The translations under genes were made by a program, and so were the position numbers. Under the pieces are notes generated by a model. It ran no database searches. It was not told where the DNA came from and was given only the letters and a program-made list of their open reading frames with translations. From Dryomyza anilis (Eukaryota > Arthropoda > Insecta > Diptera > Dryomyzidae), in contig OX638136.1 of NCBI GenBank assembly GCA_951804985.1, positions 5,397,852 to 5,461,851 of the forward strand: a stretch of 64,000 bases of DNA, written 5' to 3'. Positions 10,393-23,306 of the stretch are shown here, one piece after another (positions within the stretch are counted from its first letter, which is position 1; each line of letters begins with the position of its first letter).

Positions 10393-11069
10393 TACAGTGT
10401 CATTCCTGTAGCAAGGGTAAAAAACCCCTGTCGTGTAAGAGATTTTGAAAAGGTTATGCAATAGACAAGCCACATGTCTCAAAGGCTTCTTTAATATAAG
10501 GGTTTTCTAGAGTCTTTTTAATTGGCAGATTTCCAAAATGTATCTCCGGCATATACGAAGACACATATTCGAGGCAGGCAGTAGTTGATAGCTACCTGGG
10601 AGCGTTGAATTATGTTGAAACAATTCTGTCAAGAGATTAGCTCTATAAACCGTGTCGGGGAATGTCTGTTCCAGGGACTAAACAACTTTGGAACTTCGGT
10701 TCCACATCCAAGATTTTTAAAATAGTGGTTTCGATTACGGTTACATCAAAACAAAATATGGGTTCCCTATTCCGGCTTCACACATTTTCGAATAACGGTT
10801 CTAAAAATCGAAACGATTCGGTTCATTACGGTACCAGATAGGGATTAAAATATCGGTTGCAGTTCTGTTTTCAAGATTTTTAAAATAGCTGTTTCGGTTC
10901 TAACCAAAAAACATATTTCGCTTCATTTGATAAAATGAATTTACATTATTCTGTTTTGTTAGCTTTAAGTTTCTTATCTATGTAAATAGGACAAGTTGTG
11001 CCTTAGAAGCATTACTCCCAAGTGGTTTGGTCTTACCCACGTTTATAATTTTATTATGTTTTAACTAAC
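10393..11069. other. Spacer between TIR element and MED23, with possible exon remnants
   Basis: No intact gene. On the minus strand around 10480-10580 an open stretch reads YMPEIHFGNLPIKKTLENPY. Around 10590-10650 another frame reads YRANLLTELFQHNS. They may be two frames of one broken exon that I do not recognise. From 10680 to 10920 there are degenerate CGGTTTCGGTT-like repeats, including two copies of CAAGATTTTTAAAATAG. The spacer recurs near 33080-33599, 36523-37199 and 56411-57093. Confidence 0.5.
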
Positions 11070-12603
11070 CTGAACCTGCAATATGCATTGAGCGTGCGAG
11101 CGTCAGTATCAAGACACGATTCAGCTCTTCGCTTTCGTCAAAAGCCACAGAGCCCGGTGTCTTTTCATTGAAATAACGAGACAACTGTGGCGGCACTTCG
11201 GCAGATCCAAGTCCAGAGAATAGACGCAATGCGGTAGATTCAAAACTTCATAAGAATTCAAAAAATAAATAAACTAATGAAATATAAATTTAATTTTAAA
11301 TACCATAAATTCAATTGCATTTTATTTGTTTGCGGCACTGAATCCAAGTAATGCAAATGCGTCGGTATGTGGAGCAGCCGATATGAGAACATTTCCAATA
11401 AAGTGTGCAAAATACCCCAAGCATGATGTTTGAAGACCTATTCAAGTTGACCTATTCAAATGTAATCAAAATGAGTATTAATTAAAATTATAACTTAAAT
11501 TATAAAAGAAAGTATCAGTAAATTCTACATTTCAACTCTATTAAATTTAACATTAATAACTAATGCATATTTACTCAAAAATCCGTTAATGTCAAGTGAT
11601 TCAATTTCTGTATAGACCAAAATACGCGAAAAAGTCTCAAAAAGCGCTGGTGTGAGCACCGAACTTTTACCTTGTGCCTGCTTAACCATTTGTGTAAAGA
11701 AACTAAATTTTAATCAAATTAGAGAAGTGTAAAAACTATAAATAAATTGCAGCAACCTATGAATTGGAACCTATCGAAAAAGGCACCGATGAACCTTGCG
11801 CACCGCCAGCAGTCTTTCTATTGCCATTTAGAGCCTCCACCAAAAAGTTAATGGGTTTGGCAAAGTATTCCTTATTAGTTGAGTACGCATTGCAAATAAG
11901 AACGATGCGAAAATCATTGTCCAGACTCATAGACATCATGGTGCTGGGCATAATTAAGTTCTGCAGAAAGCTTTAGATAGTAAAAACGTAATTAATGCAA
12001 ACTCTTTCTATATAAAAAAAGTGCTATAAATACTCGTAATGATTTTTAAATGCAATTGGCACGGGTGGTTGATGTTCATATTCTCGACGCGCGCCTTCTT
12101 AATGAGATGTATCCAAATGCAAACGCCATCTGTGAAATTTAGACTTTTTGTAAAGAATATTTTTTTTTAAACAATTTGGTATATTTTACTTGACGCAGCG
12201 AAGAGGACTTGTTGCAATCGGGTAGCTTTAGCGGCTCCTGCTCCGGATACAGCAGATCAAAGAGCTTGAACATGGGCACAAAATTTGCAATCTTTAAAAG
12301 ATAATAAATAAATATTATAAAGAAATGGGTAATAAACAAACTACATACGGGATTCTTTTGTATACTGCCAGAAATAAACTGCGATAACATCCACATCATC
12401 TGATGGCGTCCTTTGCGCAGTTCTTTCTTGGACAACTGTAAAATATTAACGTGTTATAGACATACAGAGATGCTTATTAAATTTGTTTAACCTTCTCATA
12501 GAGTGCTAACACAATGTGCATAAAGCTAAAAACTGAAAGAACACAAAGTAAATGAGCTGCGACGATATTTGTTCATTAGATTCCGTTTTTTCCAGCACAC
12601 ATA
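11070..12603 (-). pseudogene. MED23: MED23 exon cluster, copy 2 (most complete, nine exons)
   Basis: Minus-strand exons, in gene order: 12492-12603 (SSQLIYF), 12349-12435 (KGRHQMMW), 12190-12291 (KLFDLLYPE), 12034-12129 (CIWIHL), 11757-11970 (NDFRIVLICNAYS), 11575-11702 (PALFETFSRILVYTEIES), 11304-11451 (HHAWGILHTLLEMFSYR), 11070-11245 (FESTALRL through SEELNRVLILTLARSMH). Splice phases fit across the joins: HS-FFTQM is restored at the 11757/11702 join and LNLC-FES at the 11304/11245 join. Dead features: the frame break at CIWIHL, a deletion with TAG at the end of NDFRIV, TAG at 11438-11440 just before VFKHHAW, and loss of about eight residues after HIPTH. The 176-nt exon at 11070-11245 is itself open. 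MED23 exons on either side are absent. Confidence 0.88.
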
Positions 12604-13911
12604 CTAAAATCAAATGGAGCGTACGGTCGCACGAACATTTTCTTTTTAATAACTATTTTTTGACGTCAAAGTCAGTGGTAAACTATTTTTTATGTAACTT
12701 TGAAGTTAGCCGAAAACAAATGGGAGTGGGTGCCATTTTTTTTAAATTCTCTCTTCGAATTGAAGTTGAAAAGGGAAATAGTTTATTTAACTAAACATAG
12801 TTTATGTATAAGTCAATTTTTAAATCGATGATCTAATTTTTTTTACCACATGATAAGAAAAAGTAAATATAGTAATTGATATTTCAACTTTAAAAATGCA
12901 TCAATAAAAAGTATAATATTAATAAACTCGAAATTTAAGTTTTTCATAAAAATGTATGTCACCATTTTGTTCTACAACGACGATATACATTCATAATAAA
13001 TATAAGGAATATTTCGTATAGGCATATTTCTGTTTTCTTCAGATTAAAAAAATCCGTATGCTACACGTACCGTATGTCAAGAGAACACAAATAATATGTT
13101 GCAGAGTAACATTTTTCTTTACGAACACAATGCGAACACAAACTCAAACGCTACAACGCGAATACTAACAGAAAGAAGAGAATACAACTATAACGAGTTA
13201 CGATGCATATATACACACCTTCAAAACGACAACTATTCGTTGCTATCCTGTACCATCACATGGCAACAAACAGACGCATGACAACAGACAGACGCATGAC
13301 AACGGACAGACGCATGACAGTCACATGACACCACACTACATGTATGTATCTAGTATAGCTATCTAGTTGGCAACAACGAGTTTTCTTTGTGGTACAAAAA
13401 TTTCCCGCCATAAAATTCTATAAAAAGCTTGAATACTGCTTTATTGGCATTTTTGTTGTTGTTGCACTTTCAAACGAAACGGCGGATTTGTGAAAAAAAG
13501 AAAAACACAAAAAACAATATATCAGCTAAATGAGGTACACATGAGGTGAACATGTTCATATATTAGTTTTTTTTTTATGAGTTAAATGAAATGAAATAAT
13601 GCACATAGAACTTATCTTAAGAAAACTTAATGATTTTACAATTAACAAAAAAAAAAAACAATATATAAAAGTAAAACACAAATAATAATGTGCATATCAC
13701 AGTGCATATGCACAATCGATGTATGAACTATGAACTAGCGTAGCGAAGAAAAGATAAAAATATTGTTTTGTCTATTTTATCTCTTTGAAGCGACTTTTGA
13801 AGCACTTTTGAAGCTATTTACGCTTCAAAAGTGCTCCACAGGCCTTATTTTTAGGATGCTTATATTCTTTAGCCTTGAAAATCCAAACAAACAGTTTGGT
13901 ATATATATATT
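12604..13911. repeat. Block N, copy 2
   Basis: Nearly identical to 966-2257 with small indels. Differences include the longer hairpin arm near 13793-13835. The 18-bp tandem repeats lie near 13265-13320. No gene seen. Confidence 0.7.
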
Positions 13912-15883
13912 CCCAAGTAACCAAAAGGTGCATAAAAAGGTTGTACTATCGTTCTTCAATAGCATTTCTAATGGTTTTATATATGTATTTTAAGAACGCT
14001 TCTACAGTTAGCATTAATATATTACTTAAAGACCTAATATAGAACCAATAAAGAGCATTTATATATTCATTATTCAGCTAGCAGTTTATTCATAAAATTG
14101 TTGCCATTACAGCACTTCTATGCCTCTAGCTGCAATGTCTATTTAGAGCAACCTTTGAACATCCTTTATGCAGATAGCCGAAATCACTGCTCTTATACTG
14201 CTAGCTGCAAAATCTAATGAATGCCACCATAGAAGCACCATTACACGGCTAGAAGCCAAATTACTGTTTTGCAGCTACTGAAGCCCTACTATACAGCATT
14301 TTTTTTTTTTTTGTAATTTGAATTTTGACACGTAAAAATTATGACATTTTAAAATAAATAGCATCAATAGAAGCAAGAATTTATTAACAGCTTTCACAAT
14401 TCAACAACAACTCAATTAAAAATATGAACCGAAACGAATAGTGGAAAAAATTGAAGAGGTCAGGAACCTACCAGTGGCTAGTTGCAAAAAAGAAAAGAAT
14501 GGAAATATCTTTGTGCAAAAATTGGCCATGAAGAAATAACGTCAGCATAATTGAGAAGCCACATTGGCAGTACCCGTAGTAGTGTGTAGTAGTCCAACGC
14601 GTACACTATTGTCCAGAAGTGGGTGGTCAAAAAAGTGGGTTGGTATACTGGTTGGGCAAAAGTGGGGGATAAGTGAAAAACATACCGAAAAATTGCAGAC
14701 ATCGTGGGCAATTGAATGGAGGCGTCCATGACCACTAACTGTGGGTGGTCAAAAAATCATGTATGACCCTTTGAATTGGTCCATTACCTCAAAAACGGGG
14801 TAAAAAAACCCATTAATTACCCAATATGCGGATATCGGTAGCGGACATCATGATACCCTAAATACCCTTCGGAGTGGTTAATTACTCCCAAAAGTTATCA
14901 TAAACCTATTTAAGACACAAAATTTCGTATTTCGGAAACCGGTAGCGGACTTCGTTAGAAGCCTAATGGTACTCTTTGGAGTGTTCCAAGACTAAAAGTG
15001 TTCTAAAAGTACATTTTCAAAAAAAAAAATATTTTTTTATTATCAAAATGCATTTCATTGCGTCAGCTATCGTTTTCTAGAAGCCTGAAAGATATTAAAA
15101 AAAAATGTAGAGCGATCCAGTTTAAAGATCACATAAATTGTCTATCTTGACCTATCCTTGTTGTTGGATGGATTCTTTCTCAGTTTATACATTATATATC
15201 CATGTTTTATAAACCTACATCCTTGAGAAATAAATGGTTCTAATTAAATACTTTAATTATAAAATAACTAACTCATCAGTGACATATTGAACATGTGTAT
15301 TGTTATCATTTAAACAACACAAATTTAACAATTCCTTTGTTCGGTCTGTCTAAGGTGTCGGTACAAGTTTTTAGTGAGCGAGGTCTCGGGTTCAAATCCA
15401 GAAAAAGGTAAAGAATAATTTTTAAATTAATTATGCATATAAAAATGATACTAATTTAATAACTGAAAAATATAATTCAATTAATAGACCATGACAACTG
15501 ATTTGCAAAACAAATTTTTATTTTTGTAAGGAAATTAAAAAGATAAAAATAAATAAAAAAAAAACGTTTGGTTGTGGCTGGGTTTCGAACAGGCGTCCAT
15601 TTTATTTCAATCCGACACCTTACTCATCATGCTATTTTAAATAATTTTGTTTCGTTCAAAATATTCGAATATAAATTATAAAAAGCTGCACAGTCGTTCT
15701 TAAAGTATTGAATGCGACTGTTATAGCACTAGATCTATTGCAGCAATTTGCTGTATAATTACTCCAAATTAGCTGCATAAAGGATCTTCAAGGGTGGCTT
15801 AGTTGCTCTTACAACTTTTCAAGTTCATTAAGCGACTATTGAACCATTATGCAGCTACGTTATACAGCAAATGGTTACTTGGG
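13912..15883. mobile_element. 1.97-kb TIR element, copy 2
   Basis: Same termini (CCCAAGTAACCA / TGGTTACTTGGG) and TT flanks as the element at 2258-4228, at the same position relative to block N and the G1 LTR. The few substitutions show that it was duplicated with the unit rather than inserted independently. Confidence 0.75.
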
Positions 15884-15884
15884 T

Positions 15885-16432
15885 TGTTACGAAAATTCAG
15901 TCTACGGAAAACTGTTCTACGAGTTCGTATCGCTGGATTGTGTACAAAATAAAAACGCACTTATATTTGGTATTAACTAGTATTATTTCAACTAGTATTA
16001 ATTAACTTTATGAATTTTTATAAAAACTTAAAGAACAATCACTTATATCAACTGCTGAATTACTACAATTTATCTTTACAATGTTCACTCACGAGACGCA
16101 CTAGTTCACTATTAAATCACCACTGAAGTACAGTGCCTCAGATGCGACTCCCTTATATACTGCATGCATCAGTTCGACACGTTTTCTACAAGCTTCGACT
16201 TGTTTCGAGAACCTTCTACTCGTTTCGTGAATGACGCATGCTATTGGCATCTCATTCGCACTCATGTGTTTTAATGCGCTGATCTTCCATCTCTTTCTCG
16301 CACACAGTCTCAGTGCGAAGAATGATCTTCCGTCTCTTTCTAACACATGCTTAGTGCGCTGAATTGACTTGAGTCTCATTAATTATTGTTGATTGCTTGC
16401 ACTATGGGGAAAATTACATTTTTTTTTTAACA
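15885..16432 (-). repeat. G1 3' LTR, copy 2
   Basis: TGTTACG...TTAACA termini, 548 bp, nearly identical to 4230-4777, with the adjacent polypurine tract at 16433-16450 on the minus strand. Confidence 0.85.
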
Positions 16433-16967
16433 CTGCCCTCCACCTAAATGTTAATCCTCTCTCTCTCTCTGAATGGCGCCAACCTTTCTAAATGTACTAC
16501 TTTCATTTTTCGACTAACGCCTGCAGTATTCTGAATCCGATACACGACATCGTTAATCCTTTAATTATCTTATATGGTCCTTCCCAGTGTGTTTGTAGCT
16601 TAGGGGATAAGCCTTTCTTCCTTTGTGGGTTATAGAGCAAAACAAGCTCTCCTTTCGTAAATCCCTCTGAATGTGTGTAAATCCCTCTGGCCTTCATCTT
16701 ATCACTCGCAAATTGGGTACACTGTCTTACAAATTGATACACTTCGTTCATTTCTTCACTTTTTCTGGAAACATAATTGTGTATGGGAATTTCAGCTGAA
16801 GGACTCGCTCCAAACTTTAAATCCGCAGGTAATCTTAAGTCTGTTCCAAAAACAATTTTAGATGATGAAGCTACTGTGGTATCATGAACCGCCGTTCGAT
16901 AAGCCATGAGAAATAGTGGTATGTGTGCATCTCAATCTTTTTGATTTTTATCAACCACTTTTCTCAG

Positions 16968-17283
16968 TAGCCGCGGTAGCTCAGTGGTTAGTGCGTTGGA
17001 CTGCGAGCCGAAAGGTCCCCGGTTCAAGCCTGGACTGGGGCTAACAACATCTTTTCATAGAAACATTTTTCTATACCGCGATACCTCTCGTCAGTAAATG
17101 GCAAACCTACGAGAGTAAAACCATTGCCTATGAAAAGCTCTCACCCGCCGTTCGGATTCGGCAATAAACTGTAGGTCCCCCCACTTTGAGTACAAATATA
17201 ACACGCACAGCTTAAAATGGTGAGAGAGCTCGGCCGAAGTTCTATACAGGACTGTAGCGCCAAACTATTATATATTATTATTA
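16968..17283 (+). mobile_element. tRNA-derived SINE in G1 copy 2
   Basis: Same insertion as 5313-5631, with the A-box-like head at 16970, the B box GGTTCAAGCC and flanking TTTCTCA duplications. Inherited by duplication of the unit. Confidence 0.85.
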
Positions 17284-18322
17284 TTTCTCAAATACTCTTC
17301 CAAAGTCCGATTGAATCTCTCCACCATGCCGTCTGATTGCGGGTGCAAAGGCGTTGTTCGTGTTTTGTGTATGTTGAGGATTTTGCATACTTCCTTAAAA
17401 ACTGCAGACTCAAAATTTCTTCCTTGATCTGAATGCAATTCCAACGGTACTCCAAAACGGCTTACCCAGTTGGTAACTAATGCATCCGCAACTGTTCTGG
17501 CTTCTTGATTCGGCATGGGATACACTTCAGGCCACTTGCTGAAATAGTCAATGACGACAAGGACATACTTATTACCCCCATCACTGATTGGAAACGGCCC
17601 GCGACATCCATAGCAATACGCTCGAATGGTGCTCCAACGTGGTACTTATGCATTCTGCCACGACTTCTGACTGCTGGTACACATTGCGGACAACTGCGAA
17701 TCCAATCGGAGACTGACTCTTGGCATCCACTCCAAAACGTTTCTTTACCTTCTCGACCGTTTTATTAATGCCCAAATGACCACCACTAGATTCACCATGG
17801 TATTCCGCTAATATCTCTTTTATTTTTGACTTGGGAACAACAATAAAACTTCGAGCGGATGTGCCATCTTCATTTTCCCATACACGATATAAGCAACCAT
17901 CTTGTAGCTTTAAGCTCTGCCACTGTGCCCAGTAAGCTTTAGTTATTGGACTGTCCGCAGCTATATCTTCACATGATGGTTTTCTTTGCTGTTCCTTGAA
18001 CATCATGATTTTTGTGAGATCGGGATCACTCTTTTGATCAATTTGAATTTGTTTCGGTGTCCATTTTTCATCGGGCAAAATATTTAGCAAACGAATGTCA
18101 ATTATGTTTTCTTTTCCTTCTGCTCTTGAACAATGTCTGCAGGCGTCGTGACAGAGCATCTGCATTTCCATGATTTCCTCCTTTACGATGTTCGATTGAG
18201 AAATCGTAGCTCTGCAATCGCTCTATCCAACGCGCAATCTGACCTTCCGGATCTTTGAACTGAAGTAACCATCGTAGTGCTGCGTGATCGGTTCTTAAGT
18301 GAAACTGTTGTCCGTACAGATA

Positions 18323-18530
18323 ATAATAATAATAATTTGGCGCTACAGTCCTGTTTAGAACTTCGGCCGAGCTCTCTCACCATTTTGAGCTGTGCGTGTT
18401 ATATTTGTTCTCAAATTGGTGGGACCTACAGTTTATTGCCGAATCCGAACGGCGGGTGAGAGCTTTTCATAGGCAATGTTTTACTCTCGTAGGTTTGCCA
18501 TTTACTGCCGAGAGGTAGCGCGGTATAGAA
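18323..18530 (-). mobile_element. 5'-truncated SINE in G1 copy 2
   Basis: Same reverse-oriented fragment as 6672-6879, flanked by TGTCCGTACAGATA at 18309-18322 and 18531-18544. Confidence 0.85.
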
Positions 18531-20290
18531 TGTCCGTACAGATACTTATGGAAATTTTTCACACTTTCAATTACAGCAAGAAGCTCCCTCCTGGTGACAC
18601 AGTAATTTCGCTCTGGCTTGGACAATGTTTTACTGTAGTATGCGATCACTTTTTCCTGCCCATTGATTACTTGAGAGAGAACTCCGTATCCGCTTGCATC
18701 CGTATCAAGTATAAATTTCTCACCTGGAATTGGATACGCAAGAATTGGTGCCGAGCACAGTAGATCTTTTAATTTAAAAACGCATTTTCTTAATCATCAC
18801 CCCATTGAAATGCGCGGTTCTTTCTTGTCAATTCGTGAAGACTGCTAGCAACATTGGCAAAACCTGGAACAAATCGCCTGTAGTATGTACATAGCCCCAA
18901 GAAACTTCGTAGGTCATGTAGATTTTGCGGTCTGGGCCACTCCTTGACTGCAACTATTTTATCCTCATCGGTATGCACTCCTTCCGTGGTAACTCGATGA
19001 CCCAGATACTTGACTTCTTTCATGAAAAGTGAGCATTTCTTTGGGCTAAGTTGTAGAACCGCATTTTTCAATCGAAGGAATACTTCCTCTAGATTTCTTA
19101 GATTTTCGTTGAAATCCTTGCCCATAACAATGATGTCATCAAGGTATACTAGGCATGTTTTCCAGTGTAAACCTTTTAATACGTGCTCCATTAACCGCTC
19201 GAATGTTGCTGGGGCATTGCATAGTCCAAATGGCATTATAAAAAATTGCCATAGTCCATCTCCAGTACTAAATGCGGTCTTCTCTCGATCTTTTTTATCA
19301 ATTTCTACTTGCCAGTAACCGCTTTGCAAGTCCAACGTTGAAAACCACTTAGCATTAGATAGTGTATCCAAGGTGTCATCGATTCTGGGCAGTGGATATC
19401 TATCTTTCTTGGTGACATCATTAAGTTTTCGGTAATCAACTTCTTCTTTTTCACCAATACTACTGGTGAACTCCATGGACTCTCAGATGGTTCCATCACG
19501 CCATTTGTGTGCATTTCTTCAACCAAATGTGATACTTCGTCTCTTTTCGCAAATGGTACCCTTCTTGGTGCTTGATGAATTGGGTTAGAATAACCAGTGT
19601 CTATTTGATGTTTTACAATGGCAGTTCTGCCGTCCTTTTGGCCCTTTTCAGCAAATATACACCGATATTTGTCAATTAGCTGTTGCACTTGACTCTTTTC
19701 TTTGGCAGCCAAATCCTTCGTCCACTCATTTATAAACTTGTGAGTAGATTGTTTGTTTATTTGCGGTGTGACATAATCCTTTGATGTATTTGACTCGCAA
19801 TTTATAATCGCTGACGCCTCTTGACACTGGCCTACCACTGTTCCCTTTTTCATTAATTTTGACGAGTTTTCCAAATTGAGAACTCTTATAGGTACAATTC
19901 TGTCTTTCTCCGCCTCAACAAGTGTTCTTCCTACCACTATGTTACTTTTATACAGCTCTTCGTTTGCTTCAATAACCCACAACTTGCTTATCCCACAATC
20001 TCCATTTAATTTCTATTTTTATAAGCAATAACTTGTTTCATTTCCGGGCTCTGGTCACAATCAATATTTAGTTGGATCTCCGTGTTGGCATAATTCAAAA
20101 TTTTTCTTGTTAAATCAAGTGTGAAACCGTTCTTTATCATGAAGTCCATGCCAAGTATTATTTCGTCTACTATTTCTGCCACAATAAAAACATGCATACC
20201 TGTCGTAGTACCAATCGTTATTTTCTTGGTAATCTTTCCTCTGATAGGGGCCTCTTCACCTGTAGCTGTTTGTAATCTTATTCCTACAAG

Positions 20291-21146
20291 CAAAACAGTC
20301 TATTGCCATTGCAAATCTGTCGTCGCAATATCCAAATATGACGAGAAACAAATTCACAAATTCATGAAATTTCAAATTTGAAAATTTGAATTAATTTATT
20401 TATGTCAATAAATTGAGATGTTTTGACAGAAAATCTATTACAATATCAGTCTAACCGAAAGTTAAATAATTTGTGTTGGTGAAAACGAAAATATTTAACG
20501 GAAACTTTATTCTGAAAGTTAGGCTATCTGCCATTTAACAAACGTACAGATAAATTTAAACGTAACCGAACATTGTGAAAACGGCCCTAATTGTATATAA
20601 GTAACTTATTTTCAATTTCTTCAACAAAAAATAAATTATTTTACTAATAAAAAAAAATAAAATCCAATGACATAAAAATGTGAATTATATTTCAACAAGA
20701 ATTAACTAATAACAAAATTTGTTTAAATTCAGTGATGTTGACGAGGCAATTCAAAATCTCAAGGCCATAATAAAATAAACATATCGTCGTTGTAGAACGA
20801 AAAGTCACCAAATACTTTTTCAAAATGCTAAATATTCATTTACAAACATCTTCCCAGTGTTGCGTTCGTTCGTAATTACGTACTTAAACGTACGACAACC
20901 CTGACTAAAATGTACGCCATTGGTTCAGATTAAGGTATCAAAAGAGGAGCAAATTCAGACTAAAGGAGACATCTTACCTCTTTTTCAAAACTAAATCTGA
21001 GATAAATTTAGTTCAAAACAAAGAGAGCCGGAAACGAGAAATATTTTGAAATCAGCCAATCAAAAACGAGGTGAAGCAGAACTGATGACGTATTTTATTC
21101 AGAAATTAGAACAAATATATCAAAGCGTTTGATTCACAGGTATCTT
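20291..21146. repeat. Block T, copy 2 (longer form)
   Basis: G1 truncation tail followed by a further segment (about 20790-21146) missing from copy 1. It recurs at 31711-32550, 45061-45905 and 50159-51003. No gene recognised. Confidence 0.6.
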
Positions 21147-21407
21147 TAAGAGTTGTACCACGAGCACATTCTCCACTTCCTCCAGCGACTATTTTTCACC
21201 AAACATGCACACTTCGTGATCCAGGTAAAGAATGCATCTAATAAGTAAATAGTTTTATTACATAACAATTTTCAACTATTGTTGAAACATACCTTGGGGT
21301 GGTGCACCATCAAATTGCAGCTTTTATAATAATCACAGTAACGCATGAATCCTTGCGTAGGGCTTCAAGTGCATCAAGACATATGGCAGCAACACAAGTT
21401 AGTCCAT
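21147..21407 (-). pseudogene. Two exon remnants of an unidentified gene
   Basis: The minus-strand segment 21293-21407 starts after TTTAAACAG and ends before GTATGT, both good splice signals. It encodes GLTCVAAICLDALEALRKDS, then VTVIIIKAAI. One extra T then throws the frame (the next frame reads DGAPPQ). A second segment, 21147-21237, follows an AG acceptor. It is seen only once in the window, joined at 21147 to block T. The protein is not recognised. Confidence 0.45.
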
Positions 21408-21487
21408 CTGTTTAAAAGATAAAATAAATTATGATAAATAATATATTTGATAAATAAAATGTATATCTTTATAAGATATATATTTAA

Positions 21488-21608
<121 letters not shown>

Positions 21609-21639
21609 CTCGAGTAAAAGAATTACAAACTCCAACGAT

Positions 21640-21859
21640 TCGGTTCATTACGGTACCAGATAGGGATTTTTAAAATAGCTGTTTCGGTTCTAACCAACAA
21701 ACATATTTCGCTTCATTTGACAAAATGAATTTACATTATTCTGTTTTGTTAGTTTTAAGTTTCTTATCTATGTAAATAGGACAAGTTGTGCCTTAGAAGC
21801 ATTACTCCCAAGTGGTTTGGTCTTACCCACGTTTATAATTTTATTATGTTTTAACTAAC
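21640..21859. other. Short pre-MED23 spacer
   Basis: A shortened version of the spacer at 10830-11069, starting inside the CGGTTCATTACGG motif. No gene seen. Confidence 0.5.
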
Positions 21860-23306
21860 CTGAACCTGCAATATGCATTGAGCGTGTGAGCGTCAGTATC
21901 AAGGCACGATTCAGCTCTTCGCTTTCGTCAAAAGCCACAGAGCCCGGTGTCTTCATTGAAATAACGAGACAACTGTGGCGGCACTTCGGCAGATCCAAGT
22001 CCAGAGAATAGACGCAATGCGGTAGATTCAAAACTTCATAAGATTTCAACAAATAAATAAACTAATGAAATATAAATTTAATTTTAAATACCATAAATTC
22101 AATTGCATTTTATTTGTTTGCGGCACTGAATCCAAGGAATGCAAATGCGTCGGTATGTGGAGCAGCCGATATGAGAACATTTCCAATAAAGTGTGCAAAA
22201 TACCCCAAGCATGATGTTTGAAGACCTATTCAAGTTGACCTATTCAAATGTAATCAAAATGAGTATTAATTAAAATTATAACTAAAATTATAAAAGAAAG
22301 TATCAGTAAATTCTACATTTCAACTCTATTAAATTTAACATTAATAACTAATGCATATTTACTCAAAAATCCATTAATGTCAAGTGATTCAATTTCTGTG
22401 TAGACCAAAATACGCGAAAAAGTCTCAAAAAGCGCTGGTGTGAGCACCGAACTTTTACCATGTGCCTGCTTAACCATTTGTGTAAAGAAACTAAATTTTA
22501 ATCAAATTAGAGAAGTGTAAAAACTATAAATAAATTGCAGCAACCTATGAATTGGAACCTATCGAAAAAGGCACCGATGAACCTTGCGCACCGCCAGCAG
22601 TCTTTCTATTGCCATTTAGAGCCTCTACCAAAAAGTTAATGGGTTTGGCAAAGTATTCCTTATTAGTGAGTACGCATTGCAAATAAGAACGATGCGAAAA
22701 TCATTGTCCAGACTCATAGACATCATGGTGCTGGGCATAATTAAGTTCTGCAGAAAGCTTTAAATAGTAAAAACGTAATTAATGCAAACTCTTTCTATAT
22801 AAAAAAAGTGCTATAAATACTCGTAATGATTTTTAAATGCAATTGGCAGCGGCTGGTTGATGTTCATATTCTCGACGCGCGCCTTCTTAATGAGATGTAT
22901 CCAAATGCAAACGCCATCTGTGAAATTTATACTTTTTGTAAAGAATATTTTTTTTTAAACAATTTGGTATATTTTACTTGACGCAGCGAAGAGGACTTGT
23001 TGCAATCGGGTAGCTTTAGCGGCTCCTGCTCCGGATACAGCAGATCAAAGAGCATGAACATGGGCAGAAAATTTGCAATCTTTAAAAGATAATAAATATT
23101 ATAAAGAAATGGGTAATAAACAAACTACATACGGGATTCTTTTGTATACTGCCAGAAATAAACTGCGATAACATCCACATCATCTGATGGCGTCCTTTGC
23201 GCAGTTCTTTCTTGGACAACTGTAAAATATTAACGTGTTGTAGACATACAGAGATGCTTATTAAATTTGTTTAACCTTCTCATAGAGTGCCAACACAATG
23301 TGCATA
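21860..23306 (-). pseudogene. MED23: MED23 exon cluster, copy 3
   Basis: Exons in minus-strand order: a truncated SSQLIYF exon 23276-23306, KGRHQMMW about 23133-23219, KLFDLLYPE about 22979-23080, CIWIHL about 22821-22917, NDFRIV 22545-22757, PALFETF 22363-22490, HHAWG about 22092-22240 and SEELNRALILTL 21860-22033. The last has a 2-nt deletion (CTTCATT for CTTTTCATT) that shifts the frame. The NDFRIV exon has lost one base near 22667. The shared lesions of copies 1 and 2 are all present. Confidence 0.85.

Larger units (their letters stand above)
15885..20290 (-). mobile_element. G1 retrotransposon, copy 2 (5'-truncated, SINE-interrupted)
   Basis: Counterpart of 4230-8640. The LTR is 15885-16432, integrase C-terminal region 16503-16907, integrase core 17284-18171 with SDQG and MVERFNRTL, RNase H about 18200-18780, RT 18790-19476 with LDLQSGY and VYLDDIIVMG intact, and protease-RT linker 19305-20293. 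Unlike copy 1 the RT keeps the residues around the first catalytic Asp. Frameshifts at the protease/RT join and in integrase remain, and both SINEs are present. Confidence 0.88.

Noticed and set aside
11070..12603. Functional MED23 gene
   Set aside because: Only the central exons are present, with frameshifts and stops, and neither the 5' nor the 3' part of the gene occurs in the window.
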